Assembly: GCA_035541215.1 (NCBI GenBank)
Contig: DATKNV010000017.1
Span: forward strand, 26,365-90,364
Direction of reading: 5' to 3'
Source of the DNA: DASZHJ01 sp035541215
Lineage (GTDB): Bacteria; Pseudomonadota; Alphaproteobacteria; ATCC43930; CGMCC-115725
DNA length: 64,000 nt
Positions 1 to 8,321 of the stretch are shown one piece after another. The position numbers and the translations under genes were made by a program. Numbering within the stretch: position 1 is the first letter of the stretch; each line of letters begins with the position of its first letter. Under the pieces are notes generated by a model. It saw only the letters and a list, made by a program, of their open reading frames with translations. It searched no databases and was not told the origin of the DNA.

Positions 1-1
1 G

Positions 2-1024
2 CTGACGATCGAGCACGGCAAGCACATCGTCATGGTCAACGTCGAGGCCGACGTCCTCGCGGGCCCGCTGCTGGCGGAGCGGGCGGCGAAAGCGGGCGTC
101 GTCTATTCCATGGCTTACGGCGATCAGCCCGCGCTCATCGCGGAGCTCGTGGATTGGGCGCGCGCCGCTGGCTTCGAGGTGGTGGCGGCGGGGAAGGGGA
201 CCAAATATCTCCCGATCTATCACGCCTCGACGCCGGAGACGGTCTGGGGCCATTACGGCCTGACGCCGGAGCGGGCGCGGCTCGGCGGCATGAACTCGCA
301 GATGTTCAACTCCTTCCTCGACGGCACCAAGTCCGGGATCGAGATGGCGGCGGTGGCGAATGCCACGGGCCTCACGCCCGCGAAGGGCGGCCTGCGCTTT
401 CCGCCTTGCGGCGTCGACGATCTCCCGCGGCTCCTCCATCCCGGCGCCGGCGGCGTCCTCGACCACAAGGGCCAGCCCGAGGTGATCTCCTCGCTCGAGC
501 GCGACGGCAGGCCGGTCTACCGCGATCTCCGCTGGGGCGTCTACGTCGTCTTCGAGGCGCCCAGCGACTACGTCGCGCGCTGCTTCAGCGAGTACGGCGT
601 CGTCACCGATCCCACCGGCCGCTATTGCGCGCTCTATCGTCCCTATCACCTGATCGGGCTCGAGCTCGGCATCTCCGTCGCCTCCGTCGCGCTCCGCCGC
701 GAGGCGACGGGCGCGACGCGGAGCTTCCGCGGCGACGTGGTCGCGACCGCCAAGCGGGATCTCGAGGCCGGCGAGGTGCTCGACGGCGAGGGAGGCTTCA
801 CCGTCTGGGGCAAGCTCATGCCGGCGGCGGATTCGCTGAGGGAAGGCGGGCTTCCGATCGGCCTCGCGCACAAGGTGACGCTCCAGCGCGCGATCGCCGC
901 GGGCGAGATCGTCCGCTGGGCGGACGTGATCGCCGACGAGACCTCCGAGCCGGTGCGCATCCGCCGCGAGATGGAGGCGCGCTTCGCGCCGTCGCCCGGT
1001 ACGGTGAAGTCGGCCGCGGAATAA
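2..1024 (+). CDS. SAF-domain, homoserine-dehydrogenase-like oxidoreductase (5' end cut off)
   Basis: The frame is open from the first bases of the window, so the gene starts upstream and its N-terminal NAD(P)-binding part is mostly missing. The visible part resembles the middle and C-terminal regions of the COG4091-type family (a homoserine-dehydrogenase-like fold followed by a SAF domain). A run around bases 110-330 matches the catalytic half, and the last third (about 725-950) looks like a SAF module of the kind found in antifreeze-like and FlgA proteins. The stop TAA lies 45 bp before the permease gene, on the same strand, so it is probably the first visible gene of the transporter operon. 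The family is often labelled as a flagellar or homoserine dehydrogenase protein, but the substrate is unknown. Function here is inferred only from similarity and context. Confidence 0.75.
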   Translation: MTIEHGKHIVMVNVEADVLAGPLLAERAAKAGVVYSMAYGDQPALIAELVDWARAAGFEVVAAGKGTKYLPIYHASTPETVWGHYGLTPERARLGGMNSQMFNSFLDGTKSGIEMAAVANATGLTPAKGGLRFPPCGVDDLPRLLHPGAGGVLDHKGQPEVISSLERDGRPVYRDLRWGVYVVFEAPSDYVARCFSEYGVVTDPTGRYCALYRPYHLIGLELGISVASVALRREATGATRSFRGDVVATAKRDLEAGEVLDGEGGFTVWGKLMPAADSLREGGLPIGLAHKVTLQRAIAAGEIVRWADVIADETSEPVRIRREMEARFAPSPGTVKSAAE

Positions 1025-1069
1025 CCCGGGCTCTCGGGGCGACACCACGAGCGATAGCGAGGGGCGGGC

Positions 1070-1948
1070 ATGCTCGCTGAGCAACTGCTGAACGGCGTCA
1101 TCGTCGGCGGGCTCTATGCGCTGGTGGCGTTGGGATACACGCTCGTCTTCGGCGTGCTCGACAAGCTCAACTTCGCGCATCCCGACATCTTCATGTTCGG
1201 CGGCTACGTCGCGGTCGCGAGCCTGGTGCTGGGGGCGCCGGTATGGACCACGGTCATTGTGGTCGCGGCGGTGACGGGCGTGCTCGGCCTCCTCGTCGAG
1301 CTCGCGAGCTTCCGCCGCTTCACCGCGCCCGATGCGCACATCACCGCCGCGCTGAGCTCCGTCGCCTTCGGACTCATCATCGTCGATCTCGTGCAGAAGC
1401 AATGGGGTAGCGAGCCCCTGGAGGTGCCGCTCGAGGGCCGCAGCGCCGCGATCGTCGCGCTCGGCGTGCGCCTTGCCTACGTGAAGCTCGCGGCGCTCGC
1501 GGCGACGCTGGTATTGCTCGCCGTGCTCTACGTCGTCGTGCGCCGCACGCGCTTCGGCCGGCGCATGCGGGCGGTCGCGGACTCGCCGGTCTCGGCGGCG
1601 CTCCTCGGCGTCAACGTCAGGGCGGTGACGCAGCAGGTCTTCTTTCTGGCATCGGCGCTCGCGGGGATCGCGGGTATGCTGCGCGTCACGATCACGGGCT
1701 TTGCGACCTCCGAGGTGGGCTTCACCTTCGGCTTGAAGGCGCTCGCGATCATGGCGATCGGCGGCATGGGCGACCTGCGCGGCGCCGTGCTCGGCGGCGT
1801 TCTCGTGGGCGTCGTCGAAGCCGTCGCCTTCCAGATCGGCTTGGGTCAGATCGCCGACGTCGCGGTCTGGGTGCTGATGATCGCGGTGTTGCTCGTGCGT
1901 CCCGCGGGCCTCTTCGGTGGGCGGCACCAGCGGGAGACGCGCGCGTGA
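1070..1948 (+). CDS. livH: Branched-chain amino-acid-type ABC transporter permease (LivH family)
   Basis: This is a 292-residue polytopic inner-membrane protein with about eight hydrophobic segments. It begins with the family-typical opening EQLLNGVIVGGLYALVALG and carries the permease loop GLKALAIMAIGGMGDLRGA near residue 225. Start ATG 1070 is preceded by a purine-rich GAGGGGCGGG. It forms half of the transmembrane channel with the LivM-like product, whose GTG overlaps its stop by four bases. The Liv name describes the family; the cargo of such systems in alphaproteobacteria is often an aromatic or organic acid or an amide rather than leucine. The neighbours (hydrolase, flavin monooxygenase, CoA enzymes) favour a non-amino-acid substrate, by inference. 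Confidence 0.93.
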   Translation: MLAEQLLNGVIVGGLYALVALGYTLVFGVLDKLNFAHPDIFMFGGYVAVASLVLGAPVWTTVIVVAAVTGVLGLLVELASFRRFTAPDAHITAALSSVAFGLIIVDLVQKQWGSEPLEVPLEGRSAAIVALGVRLAYVKLAALAATLVLLAVLYVVVRRTRFGRRMRAVADSPVSAALLGVNVRAVTQQVFFLASALAGIAGMLRVTITGFATSEVGFTFGLKALAIMAIGGMGDLRGAVLGGVLVGVVEAVAFQIGLGQIADVAVWVLMIAVLLVRPAGLFGGRHQRETRA

Positions 1949-2769
1949 TCTCCGACTACCTCATGCTGACGGGGCTCAACATCCTCCTGGCCTGGAGCGT
2001 CTACGTCATTCTTCTCTCCGGGAGCCTCTCCTTCGCGAATGGCGGCTTCATGGGGATCGGCTGCTACGCCGCGGGCGTCGTGACGGTCAAGCTCGGCTGG
2101 CCGCTGCTGCTCGCGCTCCCCGTGGCGGGGCTCGCGGCGGGGCTCCTGGGCGCGGTCGTGGGGCTGCCGGCACTGCGGACGCGCGGCGTCTATCTGATCC
2201 TCGTCACCATCGGCATCACCGCCTGCGTCAAGGTGACGATCGAATCGATCCCCTATCTCGGAGGCGTGCAGGGCTTCGGCGGCATGGGCGGGAGCGCGCT
2301 CTGGCAGGTTTGGGGCCTCGTCGCTCTCGTCGGTGCGGCGCTCTTCGCGCTGAGCCGCACGCCGCTCCAGCGCATCCTCGATGCGATCCGCGAGGACGAG
2401 ACCGTTGCGCGCTGCCTCGGGGCTAACGTCGTCTATCTCAAGGTCGCGATGTTCGGCATCGGCGCGGCGCTCGCGGCCGTCGCGGGCGGGCTCTACGGCC
2501 ACTACTACGTCTTCGTCACGCCCGATCATTTCAACATTCTCGTCTCCATTTATCTCGTCCTCTACGTGATCCTCGGCGGCGTCAACAACCCCTGGGGTCC
2601 TGCGCTCGGCGCCACCGCGATGAGCCTTCTGCCGGAAGCGAGCCGCGTGCTGCAGGACTGGCGACCCACGGTGTTCGGCGTGCTGATCCTGGGCCTCCTG
2701 CTCGTGCGGCCACAGGGGCTGCTGCCGTTTCGCCTGCGCACCGCACGTCCGCCGAGACCACGGCCATGA
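1945..2769 (+). CDS. livM: Branched-chain amino-acid-type ABC transporter permease (LivM family)
   Basis: This is a 274-residue membrane protein, the second permease of the importer. It contains the LivM signature region around residues 40-75 (segments such as GLPALRTRGVYLILVTIG) and the C-terminal loop with LGGVNNPWGPALGA. The start is GTG at 1945, overlapping the livH stop as GTGA, so translation is probably coupled. The stop overlaps the next ATG (ATGA at 2766). The length is at the short end for LivM, which is usually near 300-330 residues, but no domain appears to be missing. Confidence 0.92.
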   Translation: MISDYLMLTGLNILLAWSVYVILLSGSLSFANGGFMGIGCYAAGVVTVKLGWPLLLALPVAGLAAGLLGAVVGLPALRTRGVYLILVTIGITACVKVTIESIPYLGGVQGFGGMGGSALWQVWGLVALVGAALFALSRTPLQRILDAIREDETVARCLGANVVYLKVAMFGIGAALAAVAGGLYGHYYVFVTPDHFNILVSIYLVLYVILGGVNNPWGPALGATAMSLLPEASRVLQDWRPTVFGVLILGLLLVRPQGLLPFRLRTARPPRPRP

Positions 2770-3533
2770 GCGTGCCGCCCGTTCTGACGCTCGATGTCGA
2801 TGCCGTCTGCAAGAGCTTCGGTGGCATTCAGGCGCTCACGGACGTGTCGTTCGAGGTGCGCGGCGGCGAGATCCTTGGCCTCATCGGTCCCAATGGTGCG
2901 GGAAAATCGGTGCTCATCAATGTCGTGAGCGGCATCTATCCGCCGGATTCCGGCACGCTGCGCTTTCGCGGCTCGGACATTACGCGCCTGTCCTCGCATA
3001 TGCTGGGCAGGCTCGGCATCGCCCGCACCTTCCAGAACATCCGCCTCTTCCGGCGCATGACCGTGCTGGAGAACGTGCTGGTCGCTGAGAAGCGCCACCT
3101 GCTGCGGCCCTTCAGCTCAGTCCTTGGCTTCGGCACGCGGAGGGCGGAGATCGAGGCGGCGATGGCGGGATTGGCGCGCATGCATCTCGCGGATCGCGCC
3201 GAGCAGCTCGCGGGGACGCTCGCCTATGGCGACGCAAGGCGCCTCGAAATCGCCCGCGCGCTCGCGGGCGAGCCGCGGCTTCTCTTCCTCGACGAGCCCG
3301 CGGCCGGGATGAACGAGCGCGAGACCGAGGCGCTCAAGGAGGACATCGCGCGCGTGCGCGGCGCGGTCGATGCGATCGTGATCGTCGAGCACGACATGGA
3401 GCTTCTCCGCGGCCTCGCGAGCCGGATGGTGGCGCTCGACTACGGCCGCAAGATCGCGGAGGGCACGCCTCAGGAGGTGCTCTCGAATCCGCAGGTCGTC
3501 GAAACCTATCTCGGCGGCGCCCGCCATGCTTGA
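2766..3533 (+). CDS. livG: ABC transporter ATP-binding protein (LivG family)
   Basis: This is a 255-residue cytoplasmic ATPase. Walker A is GPNGAGKS near residues 42-49, Walker B is LLFLDEPAAGMN near 172, and the switch histidine is in IVEHDMELL near 205. The signature motif is a LivG-type variant, LAYGDARRLEIARAL, in place of LSYGQQRRLEIARAL; the Q to D change is a mild departure. It couples ATP hydrolysis to uptake through the LivHM channel. Its 3' end overlaps livF by eight bases. Confidence 0.94.
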   Translation: MSVPPVLTLDVDAVCKSFGGIQALTDVSFEVRGGEILGLIGPNGAGKSVLINVVSGIYPPDSGTLRFRGSDITRLSSHMLGRLGIARTFQNIRLFRRMTVLENVLVAEKRHLLRPFSSVLGFGTRRAEIEAAMAGLARMHLADRAEQLAGTLAYGDARRLEIARALAGEPRLLFLDEPAAGMNERETEALKEDIARVRGAVDAIVIVEHDMELLRGLASRMVALDYGRKIAEGTPQEVLSNPQVVETYLGGARHA

Positions 3534-4248
3534 GACGCCGGTCCTCAGCGTCGTCGATCTCCACGTCGGCTACGGTCCGATCAAGGCGGTGCGCGGGGTC
3601 AGCCTCGCGATCGAGGCCGGGGAGACCGTGGCCGTGGTCGGCGCCAACGGCGCCGGCAAGACGACGCTGCTGCGCGCGCTCACGAACCTCCTGACGCCGG
3701 AGCGCGGTGAGGCGCGCTTCCGCGGCCGCGCGATCGCGTCGCTGCCTACGCACGCGCTCGCTGCCGCGGGGATGCTGCACCTCCCGGAGGGGCGCGGCGT
3801 CATCGGGAGCCTCAGCGTCTGGGAGAACCTGCGGATCGGCTGGGAGGTGCGGCCCGCTCGCGAGAGCTTCGAGGCGGCCGTCGGTCGCGTCTACCGCCGC
3901 TTCCCGCGGCTAGCCGAGCGGCACCAGCAGCGCGCGGGCAGCCTCTCCGGCGGCGAGCAGCAGATGGTGGCGCTGGCGCGCGCTCTCATCAATCCGCCGG
4001 ACTTGCTATTGGTGGACGAGCCCTCGCTCGGCCTCTCGCCGCGGCTGGTGGGGGAGGTTTTCGAGGTGCTCGGGGAATTCAAGGCGGCGGGAATGACGGT
4101 CCTGCTGGTGGAGCAGAACGTCCGCATGGCCCTCGGCTTCGCGCATCGGGGCTACGTGCTGAAGCAGGGCGAGATCGTGCTCGCGGGATCGGGAAGTGAT
4201 CTCCTCGCGGAGCCTGATATGCTGCGGCACTTGCTGGGCGGGGAATAG
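3526..4248 (+). CDS. livF: ABC transporter ATP-binding protein (LivF family)
   Basis: This is a 240-residue second ATPase of the importer. Walker A is GANGAGKTT near residues 39-47, the signature is LSGGEQQMVALARAL near 145, Walker B is LLLVDEPSLGLSP near 160, and the H-loop region is VLLVEQN near 194 (in LivF the usual His is Gln, as here). The start ATG lies inside the end of livG. The five transport genes are in the order H-M-G-F-K, all on one strand with overlaps or short gaps, so they should be one transcript. Confidence 0.94.
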   Translation: MLETPVLSVVDLHVGYGPIKAVRGVSLAIEAGETVAVVGANGAGKTTLLRALTNLLTPERGEARFRGRAIASLPTHALAAAGMLHLPEGRGVIGSLSVWENLRIGWEVRPARESFEAAVGRVYRRFPRLAERHQQRAGSLSGGEQQMVALARALINPPDLLLVDEPSLGLSPRLVGEVFEVLGEFKAAGMTVLLVEQNVRMALGFAHRGYVLKQGEIVLAGSGSDLLAEPDMLRHLLGGE

Positions 4249-4282
4249 GCCGGCCGAGCAAGACCGAGGGAGGGGAGTTGCG

Positions 4283-5485
4283 ATGAGTCTGAAGGACGTG
4301 ATGCTCGTTACGGGCGCGTTGGCGCTCGCGGCCGCTCCGGCTGCGGCCCAGCAGAAGCCGCCGATCAAGATCGGCGCGATCCTGCCGATGACGGGCTTCG
4401 CCGCGACTTACGGCGACCTCTTCAAGACCGGCGCGGTGATGGGGGTCGAGGACATCAATGCCGCCGGCGGCGTCAACGGCAGCAAGATCGAGCTCGTGAT
4501 GGACGACGACCAGCTCACCGCGACCCAGTCGGTGACGCTCTTCCGCAAGGAGGTGGCCGAAGGCGTCTTCGCCGAGGTGGGACCGGTCTCCGGGACCTCC
4601 TGGGAGAACGTCGTGCCGCTCGCGGATCAGATGCAGGTGCCTGTAATCAACACCACCGCGCTCAAGCCCGGGATCACCAAGCAGCCCTGGGCGCTGCGCA
4701 TCGCGCCCGCTGACGACACGCTGGTGCCGGAAGGCGTGAAGGAGTTCGTGGTCAAGTTCCCCAACGTGAAGAAAATCGTCGTCACCGGCGATCTCAAGGA
4801 GGCCTCGGGCGAGGCCGGCGTGAACGAGCTCGTCAAGGCCGCGAAGGCGAACGGCCTCGAGGTGCTGGACGTGGTCGGCTACGAGACGCGCACCACGGAT
4901 TTCTCGCCCGTCGTGATCAAGATCCGCGGCCTCAATCCCGACGCGGTCTTCACGAGCTCGCTCGTGCCGACCTCGCTCGCGCTCTACAAGGAGCTGGAGA
5001 CGCAGGGCTTCGACAAGCCGATCCTCTCGAACGGCCTGATCTGGGCGGGGAATCTCATCCACGCGGTGGGCTCGGCCGGCAAGAACCTCTACACGATCGG
5101 CTTCAACAGCAACGAGCCCGATCCCGGGAACCCCAAGCACGACGCCTATGTCGAGCGCTTCCTGAAGATCACGGCCGCCACCACCAAATTGCCGCAGCCC
5201 GCGAACGTCTCCAACACCGGCGTCTACTACGACGCTCTGATGATTCTCGCGCAGATCATGCGCGAGAAGCACATCGACGGCACCACCGACGTCGCGACCG
5301 CGCGCAAGCAGATCATGGAAGGGCTCAACTCTCTCAAGACCTGGCAAGGCCTCTTCACGATCACCATGCGCGGCACGGGCGACGGCTACATCACTGCGCA
5401 TCTGATGGCCGCCGACATCAAGGAGAAGATCTGGCGCTATGCCTTGCCGCCGGACAGGCGCAACAAGCCGATGGCGGTGCAGTGA
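4283..5485 (+). CDS. ABC transporter periplasmic substrate-binding protein (LivK/Peripla_BP_6 type)
   Basis: This is a 400-residue periplasmic binding protein. The start ATG 4283 is chosen because it follows GAGGGGAG at good spacing and opens directly into a signal peptide: a charged N-terminus, then a hydrophobic core, with likely cleavage after Ala22 (AAAPAAA-QQ). The mature part begins with PIKIGAILPMTG, the typical first strand of type I binding proteins, and has the second-lobe hallmark VVGYETRTTDFSPVVIKI. An upstream in-frame ATG at 4196 would bury the signal peptide and is rejected. It determines the substrate of the Liv system, which cannot be read from sequence alone. Its stop overlaps the next start. 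Confidence 0.92.
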   Translation: MSLKDVMLVTGALALAAAPAAAQQKPPIKIGAILPMTGFAATYGDLFKTGAVMGVEDINAAGGVNGSKIELVMDDDQLTATQSVTLFRKEVAEGVFAEVGPVSGTSWENVVPLADQMQVPVINTTALKPGITKQPWALRIAPADDTLVPEGVKEFVVKFPNVKKIVVTGDLKEASGEAGVNELVKAAKANGLEVLDVVGYETRTTDFSPVVIKIRGLNPDAVFTSSLVPTSLALYKELETQGFDKPILSNGLIWAGNLIHAVGSAGKNLYTIGFNSNEPDPGNPKHDAYVERFLKITAATTKLPQPANVSNTGVYYDALMILAQIMREKHIDGTTDVATARKQIMEGLNSLKTWQGLFTITMRGTGDGYITAHLMAADIKEKIWRYALPPDRRNKPMAVQ

Positions 5486-6270
5486 TGGCGGAGGCGAGGG
5501 AGACGACGGTTCGCGTCGACGGCTGCGCCGTCAGCGTGAAGCGGGCGGGGAGGGGAGAGCCGGTGCTGTTCCTGCACGGCGCGCGCGGAGCGCCGCGCTG
5601 GCTCCCCTTCATGGCCGCGCTCGCGGAGCGCTTCGACCTCATCGTGCCGGAGCATCCGGGCTACGGCCGGTCGGAGATGCCGGAGTGGCTCGACAACGTC
5701 GGCGACCTCGCCTTCTTCTACCTCGATTTCATCCGGGCGCTCGGTCTGGAGCACGTCCATCTCGTCGGCAATTCAATGGGCGGCTGGATCGCCGCGGAGC
5801 TCGCGGTGCGCTCGACGCACGATCTCGCCTCCCTGACCCTGGTCTCGCCCGCGGGGATTCACGTCAAGGGCGTGCCCAAGGGTGACATCTTCCTGTGGTC
5901 GCCGGAGACGACCACGCGGAACCTCTTCGCCGATCCCAAATTCGCGGAGGCCGCGCTCGCAGCGCCGGTCTCGGAGGAGGAGCAGGACCTGATGCTGCGC
6001 AATGCCCTCACCACGGCGAAGCTCGGCTGGCAGCCGCGGCTCTACGATCCGCAGCTCCGTAAATGGCTCCATCGCATCGACGTCCCGACGCTGCTGATCT
6101 GGGGCGACAGCGACAAGGTGTTTCCGCCCGCCTATGGCGAGGCCTATCGCGGTCTCATCCCGGAAGCGCGGCTCGAGGTCTTCGAGCGCTGTGGGCATCT
6201 CCCGCACGTCGAGCAGGCCGAGAAATTCGTCCGGACCGTCGCGGGCTTCATCGAGGGGACGCGGCGATGA
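5485..6270 (+). CDS. Alpha/beta hydrolase
   Basis: This is a 261-residue alpha/beta-hydrolase-fold enzyme. The oxyanion segment LFLHGARG is near residue 29, the nucleophile Ser97 sits in GNSMGG, an Asp is in IWGDSDKVFP, and the His is in ERCGHLPHVEQ near the C-terminus, so the triad is complete. ATG 5485 shares bases with the preceding stop (TGATG); a GTG one codon earlier is an alternative. It lies between the binding protein and a flavin monooxygenase and overlaps the latter by four bases, so it probably acts on the imported compound or on a ring-opened or ester intermediate. C-C hydrolase, esterase and lactonase remain equally possible. Confidence 0.9.
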   Translation: MAEARETTVRVDGCAVSVKRAGRGEPVLFLHGARGAPRWLPFMAALAERFDLIVPEHPGYGRSEMPEWLDNVGDLAFFYLDFIRALGLEHVHLVGNSMGGWIAAELAVRSTHDLASLTLVSPAGIHVKGVPKGDIFLWSPETTTRNLFADPKFAEAALAAPVSEEEQDLMLRNALTTAKLGWQPRLYDPQLRKWLHRIDVPTLLIWGDSDKVFPPAYGEAYRGLIPEARLEVFERCGHLPHVEQAEKFVRTVAGFIEGTRR

Positions 6271-7409
6271 AGTTCTATTTCTTCCACCTGATGCCTTATG
6301 CGGATCTCGATCAGAGCTACAGCGAAAAATACAATTCCGCTTGGGTGACGCTCCCCAACAGCTACTACGATCCCGCCAAGGGGCACGCTCTCTATAATCG
6401 CTATCTCGACGAGCTCGAATATGCGGACACTCTCGGGTTCGACGGGATCGGCGTCAACGAGCACCACCAGAACGCCTACGGCCTGATGCCGATCCCCGGC
6501 GTCATGGCGGGCATCCTCGCGCGCAACACCAAGCGCGCGAAGATCGCGGTCCTCGGCCGGGCACTCCCGCTCCTCAACAATCCGCTCGTGGTTGCCGAGG
6601 AGTACGCGATGCTCGACAACATCTCCGGCGGCCGGCTCATCGCGGGCTTCGTGCGAGGGATCGGCGCCGAGTACCATTCCTCCGGCACCAACCCCGCCGA
6701 ATCTCACGATCGCTTTCACGAGGCGCACGACCTGATCCTGCGCGCCTGGACTGAGACTGGTCCCTTCGAGTTCGAGGGCAAGTACTACCACTTCAACTAC
6801 GTCAACACCTGGCCGCGGCCCTATCAGCAGCCGCACCCGCCGATCTGGATTCCCTCGCAGGGAAGCCGTGAGACCATCGAATGGGCCTCGCACCTCTCGC
6901 GCCGCTACACCTATCTGCAGACCTTCAGCCCGACGACGGCGCTCACGCGCTACATGGCGATGTACAAGGAGGAGGCGGAGAAGCAGGGCTACAAGGCCGG
7001 CCCCGAGCAGCTCGGCTGGGCCTTGCCGATTTATGTCGCCGACACCGACGCCCGCGCGTATCGCGAGGCGAAGCCGCACATCGAGGCCTTCATCAACAAG
7101 TTCCTGCGCATGCCGCCGGAGATGCTGTTGCCGCCGGGCTACCTGTCGCTCGCCTCGATGAAGGGCATCGCGAAGGCCAAGGGCTCGATCACCGGCGGCC
7201 TCCAGACCATCGACGACTGGATCGAGAAGGGCATGTTCATCTGCGGCAGCCCGGACTCCGTGCGCCAGAAGCTCGCGGAGCGCCAGAAGGAGATCGGCTT
7301 CGGCCAACTCTTGGCGCTGCTGCAGTTCGGGACGCTCCCCCACGATCTCACCAAGGCGAGCATGGAGCTCTTCGCCAGGAAGGTAATACCGGAGCTGCGG
7401 GGCTCCTAG
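6267..7409 (+). CDS. LLM-class (luciferase-like) flavin-dependent monooxygenase
   Basis: This is a 380-residue bacterial-luciferase-family protein. The N-terminal strand is followed by GFDGIGVNEHHQNAYGLMP, the usual early LLM motif; the middle holds ISGGRLIAGFVRGIGAEYHSSG, and AESHDRFHEAHDLI follows at about residue 150. Such enzymes use FMNH2 from a separate reductase, plus O2. The chosen ATG overlaps the hydrolase stop (ATGA); an in-frame start about 200 bp upstream would lie wholly inside the hydrolase gene and is rejected. No flavin reductase gene is nearby. In the operon it could open or deoxygenate the imported substrate ahead of the CoA enzymes. Confidence 0.92.
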   Translation: MKFYFFHLMPYADLDQSYSEKYNSAWVTLPNSYYDPAKGHALYNRYLDELEYADTLGFDGIGVNEHHQNAYGLMPIPGVMAGILARNTKRAKIAVLGRALPLLNNPLVVAEEYAMLDNISGGRLIAGFVRGIGAEYHSSGTNPAESHDRFHEAHDLILRAWTETGPFEFEGKYYHFNYVNTWPRPYQQPHPPIWIPSQGSRETIEWASHLSRRYTYLQTFSPTTALTRYMAMYKEEAEKQGYKAGPEQLGWALPIYVADTDARAYREAKPHIEAFINKFLRMPPEMLLPPGYLSLASMKGIAKAKGSITGGLQTIDDWIEKGMFICGSPDSVRQKLAERQKEIGFGQLLALLQFGTLPHDLTKASMELFARKVIPELRGS

Positions 7410-7466
7410 GCGAGAGGCCGCGCCATGCGCTAGGCTCCGGCAAAGAATTGTCGGAGGAGCAGAGTC

Positions 7467-8321
7467 ATGGACCTCGCCGAGCTCGCGAAGCTGCGGGAAT
7501 ACGTCGGCCGCACCGAAGCCAAGGTCGACACGATCACGCCGGTGCCCGCGACGTTGCACGCCGCGACGCTCGACCGCGACGATCCCCCTTATAAGGCCGG
7601 CGACGCTCTGCCGCCGGGCTGGCATCGGCTCTATTTCCTGAGCGCGGTGCGGCCGGGCGAGCTCGGCGAGGACGGCCACACGGTCCGCGGCAAGTTCATG
7701 CCGCCGGTGCCGCTGCCGCGCCGGATGTTCGCGGGCGCGAGGCTCGCCTTTCACCGTCCGCTCGCGATCGGCGACGAGGTCACGCGCGTCTCAGAGATCA
7801 TGAGCCTCGAGGGGAAGCAGGGCCGCACCGGCGATCTCGTCTTCGTCACGGTGGCGCAGCGCTATTCCGTCGGCGGCGCGCTCGCGCTCGAGGAGACCCA
7901 GGACATCGTCTACCGCAGCGCCTCCCGCGGCGGCGAGGGCGGTGGGCCCGCGGAGATGGTCGAGCCCGCACCCTGGCAGCGCGAGGTGCATCCCGATCCC
8001 GTGATGCTCTTCCGCTACTCCGCGCTGATCTTCAACGGGCATCGCATCCACTATGACCATCCCTACGTGACGGAGGTCGAGGGCTACCCGGGACTCATCG
8101 TGCACGGGCCGCTAATCGCGACGCTGCTGCTCGACCTCGTGCGCCGCGAGCGGCCGGGGGCGCGCGTGACCGGGTTCTCCTTCCGCGCGCGGCGGCCGCT
8201 CTTCTCGCCGGATCTCTTCACGGTGCGCGGCTGGCCCGCGGCGGACGGGCGGAGCGTGCGCCTTGCCGCCGTCAATCACGAGGGTGCCGCCGCAATGACC
8301 GCGGAGGCGACGCTCGCATGA
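7467..8321 (+). CDS. MaoC/FAS1-like hydratase, mesaconyl-C4-CoA (3-methylfumaryl-CoA) hydratase type
   Basis: This is a 284-residue double-hotdog protein. The N-terminal half is the divergent FAS1-like dehydratase domain, and the C-terminal half carries the MaoC hydratase motif FRYSALIFNGHRIHYD near residues 184-199, with the catalytic Asp and His. This arrangement and length fit the Meh group, which hydrates 3-methylfumaryl-CoA (mesaconyl-C4-CoA) to citramalyl-CoA. A good GGAGGAG precedes ATG 7467 after a 57-bp gap. It overlaps a family III CoA-transferase gene as ATGA, the same partnership (Mct-Meh) as in the 3-hydroxypropionate bi-cycle of Chloroflexus. Exact substrate is inferred; itaconyl-CoA hydratase is an alternative. 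Confidence 0.8.
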   Translation: MDLAELAKLREYVGRTEAKVDTITPVPATLHAATLDRDDPPYKAGDALPPGWHRLYFLSAVRPGELGEDGHTVRGKFMPPVPLPRRMFAGARLAFHRPLAIGDEVTRVSEIMSLEGKQGRTGDLVFVTVAQRYSVGGALALEETQDIVYRSASRGGEGGGPAEMVEPAPWQREVHPDPVMLFRYSALIFNGHRIHYDHPYVTEVEGYPGLIVHGPLIATLLLDLVRRERPGARVTGFSFRARRPLFSPDLFTVRGWPAADGRSVRLAAVNHEGAAAMTAEATLA